Origin: Bacillus sp. Xin1 | GTDB taxonomy: Bacteria > Bacillota > Bacilli > Bacillales > Bacillaceae_G | Direction of reading: 5' to 3' | DNA: 64,000 nucleotides | NCBI RefSeq assembly: GCF_013314535.1 | Contig: NZ_JABUAE010000005.1 | Span: 1-64,000 of the forward strand | Shown: piece after piece, positions 63,299 to 64,000 of the stretch | Layout of the letters: each line of letters opens with the position of its first letter | How positions within the stretch are numbered: position 1 is the stretch's first letter | Notes under the pieces: generated by a model | Told to the model about the DNA's origin: nothing | Databases searched by the model: none | What the model saw: only the letters and a program-made list of their open reading frames with translations | Program-made: the position numbers and the translations under genes

Positions 63299-64000
63299 TT
63301 AACTAACAGCTTGTTCTCTATTTTTATTATAAGTAGCCAATTTTTTAATCAGCTGCGAACTACGCTCATTTAATCCTGTTATACTTATTTTTACACCATT
63401 TTGCTCATACTTCATCAGAATTTTATCCACTGCTGCTACAGCTGAATCATCCCATACATGAGCATTTGTAAAATCAATCTCTACTTCTTTTACATCTTCT
63501 TTAAGCTGAAACGCATTTATGAATGCTGTAGTAGATGCAAAGAACAGTTGTCCGTGAACAGCGTATACCTTTTTCTTACCAATATAAAAATGTTTCACGT
63601 GAATCTTTGCCATATTTGCTGCAAATAATACGGCACTTATTACCGTACCGATAATCACACCGAGTCCTAAATTGTGTGTTACAAGAACAATTGCGACCGT
63701 TACGATCATAACGAACGCATCACCTTTTGGAACTTTATGAAGGGTAAACACAGAATTCCAATCGAATGTTCCAATAGACACCATAATCATAACCGCAACT
63801 AATGCCGCCATCGGAATATGGACAACATAGTCACCAAGAACAAACAGGAGCACAATTAAAAATCCACCAGCAACGAATGTTGATAATCGACCACGCCCAC
63901 CTGATTTAATGTTAATAACGGATTGTCCAATCATTGCACATCCTGCCATTCCCCCAAAGAAACCAGCAATAATGTTAGCGATACCTTGTCCACGTGCCTC
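63299..64000 (-). CDS. SulP family anion transporter, 3' part (cut by the window edge)
   Basis: The open frame continues to the right edge, so only the C-terminal 233 residues are visible. It shows [20 protein letters not shown], a typical SLC26/SulP segment, then four helices and a C-terminal STAS domain (about the last 90 residues, with [20 protein letters not shown]). SulP proteins import sulfate, bicarbonate or other anions with Na+ or H+. The open frame's first ATG (63949) is internal. Confidence 0.9.
   Translation of the reverse strand, partial: EARGQGIANIIAGFFGGMAGCAMIGQSVINIKSGGRGRLSTFVAGGFLIVLLFVLGDYVVHIPMAALVAVMIMVSIGTFDWNSVFTLHKVPKGDAFVMIVTVAIVLVTHNLGLGVIIGTVISAVLFAANMAKIHVKHFYIGKKKVYAVHGQLFFASTTAFINAFQLKEDVKEVEIDFTNAHVWDDSAVAAVDKILMKYEQNGVKISITGLNERSSQLIKKLATYNKNREQAVS

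Overview
The window is chromosomal DNA of a Bacillus cereus group member. The evidence is a low-GC sequence with AGGAGG-type ribosome sites and frequent TTG/GTG starts, a zinc phospholipase C with the classic B. cereus layout and a near-consensus PlcR box, a GerA-type spore germinant receptor, a class A sortase of the B. anthracis type, an aa3-type quinol oxidase (qoxABCD), and several copies of the bcr1 repeat with TTTAT target duplications. Nearly all of it is ordinary core genome; I see no prophage, transposase, CRISPR array or tRNA.

Layout. 1-200: tandem promoters and leader of an rRNA operon that reads leftward out of the window. 0.5-4.1 kb: an RND exporter and a small P-loop kinase. 4.3-7.1 kb: pstSCA, without the ATPase gene. 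7.5-9.9 kb: feoA plus a FeoB split into two proteins. 10-14 kb: a germinant receptor operon. 14-17 kb: amidohydrolase, DUF3311 protein and sodium symporter, under a large CodY-like palindrome. 17-32.5 kb: C39-like protein, amino acid permeases, qoxABCD, a cation/proton antiporter, a purine permease and a secreted protein. 32.6-46.2 kb: DUF2339 and DUF3916 proteins, brnQ, dtpT, srtA, a 3D-domain wall protein, several gene remnants, a VanZ-RDD fusion, and a lactone-oxidase/amino-acid-deaminase pair. 46.4-51.1 kb: plc, a K+ channel, bdhA, an MFS gene and a decayed RDD gene. 52.2-58.6 kb: the ribose operon rbsRKDACB with a transaldolase at its end. 58.6-64 kb: marR with a DHA2 exporter, glpT, a small ORF, a UspA protein and a SulP transporter cut by the window edge.

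How the genes work together. Much of the window is nutrient capture: phosphate, Fe(II), amino acids, peptides, purines, ribose, glycerol-3-phosphate and anions. Its regulation can be partly read from the DNA: CodY-like boxes, a cre/RbsR operator, a DtxR/MntR-like box, PlcR and Pho-like sites, and a GlpP-type leader terminator.

The observations most worth following up are: (i) the CodY-centred 24-bp perfect palindrome; (ii) the split FeoB with a metalloregulator-like hairpin in its leader; (iii) three separate XRE-regulator/membrane-protein modules; (iv) two apparent single-base frameshifts, one removing the PLP lysine of an aldolase-like enzyme; (v) bcr1 insertions at gene ends; (vi) a phospholipase C gene with no sphingomyelinase behind it. 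I did not find a convincing wholly new system; the XRE/membrane pairs are the least characterised functional units. All calls come from reading the sequence; no database search was run.
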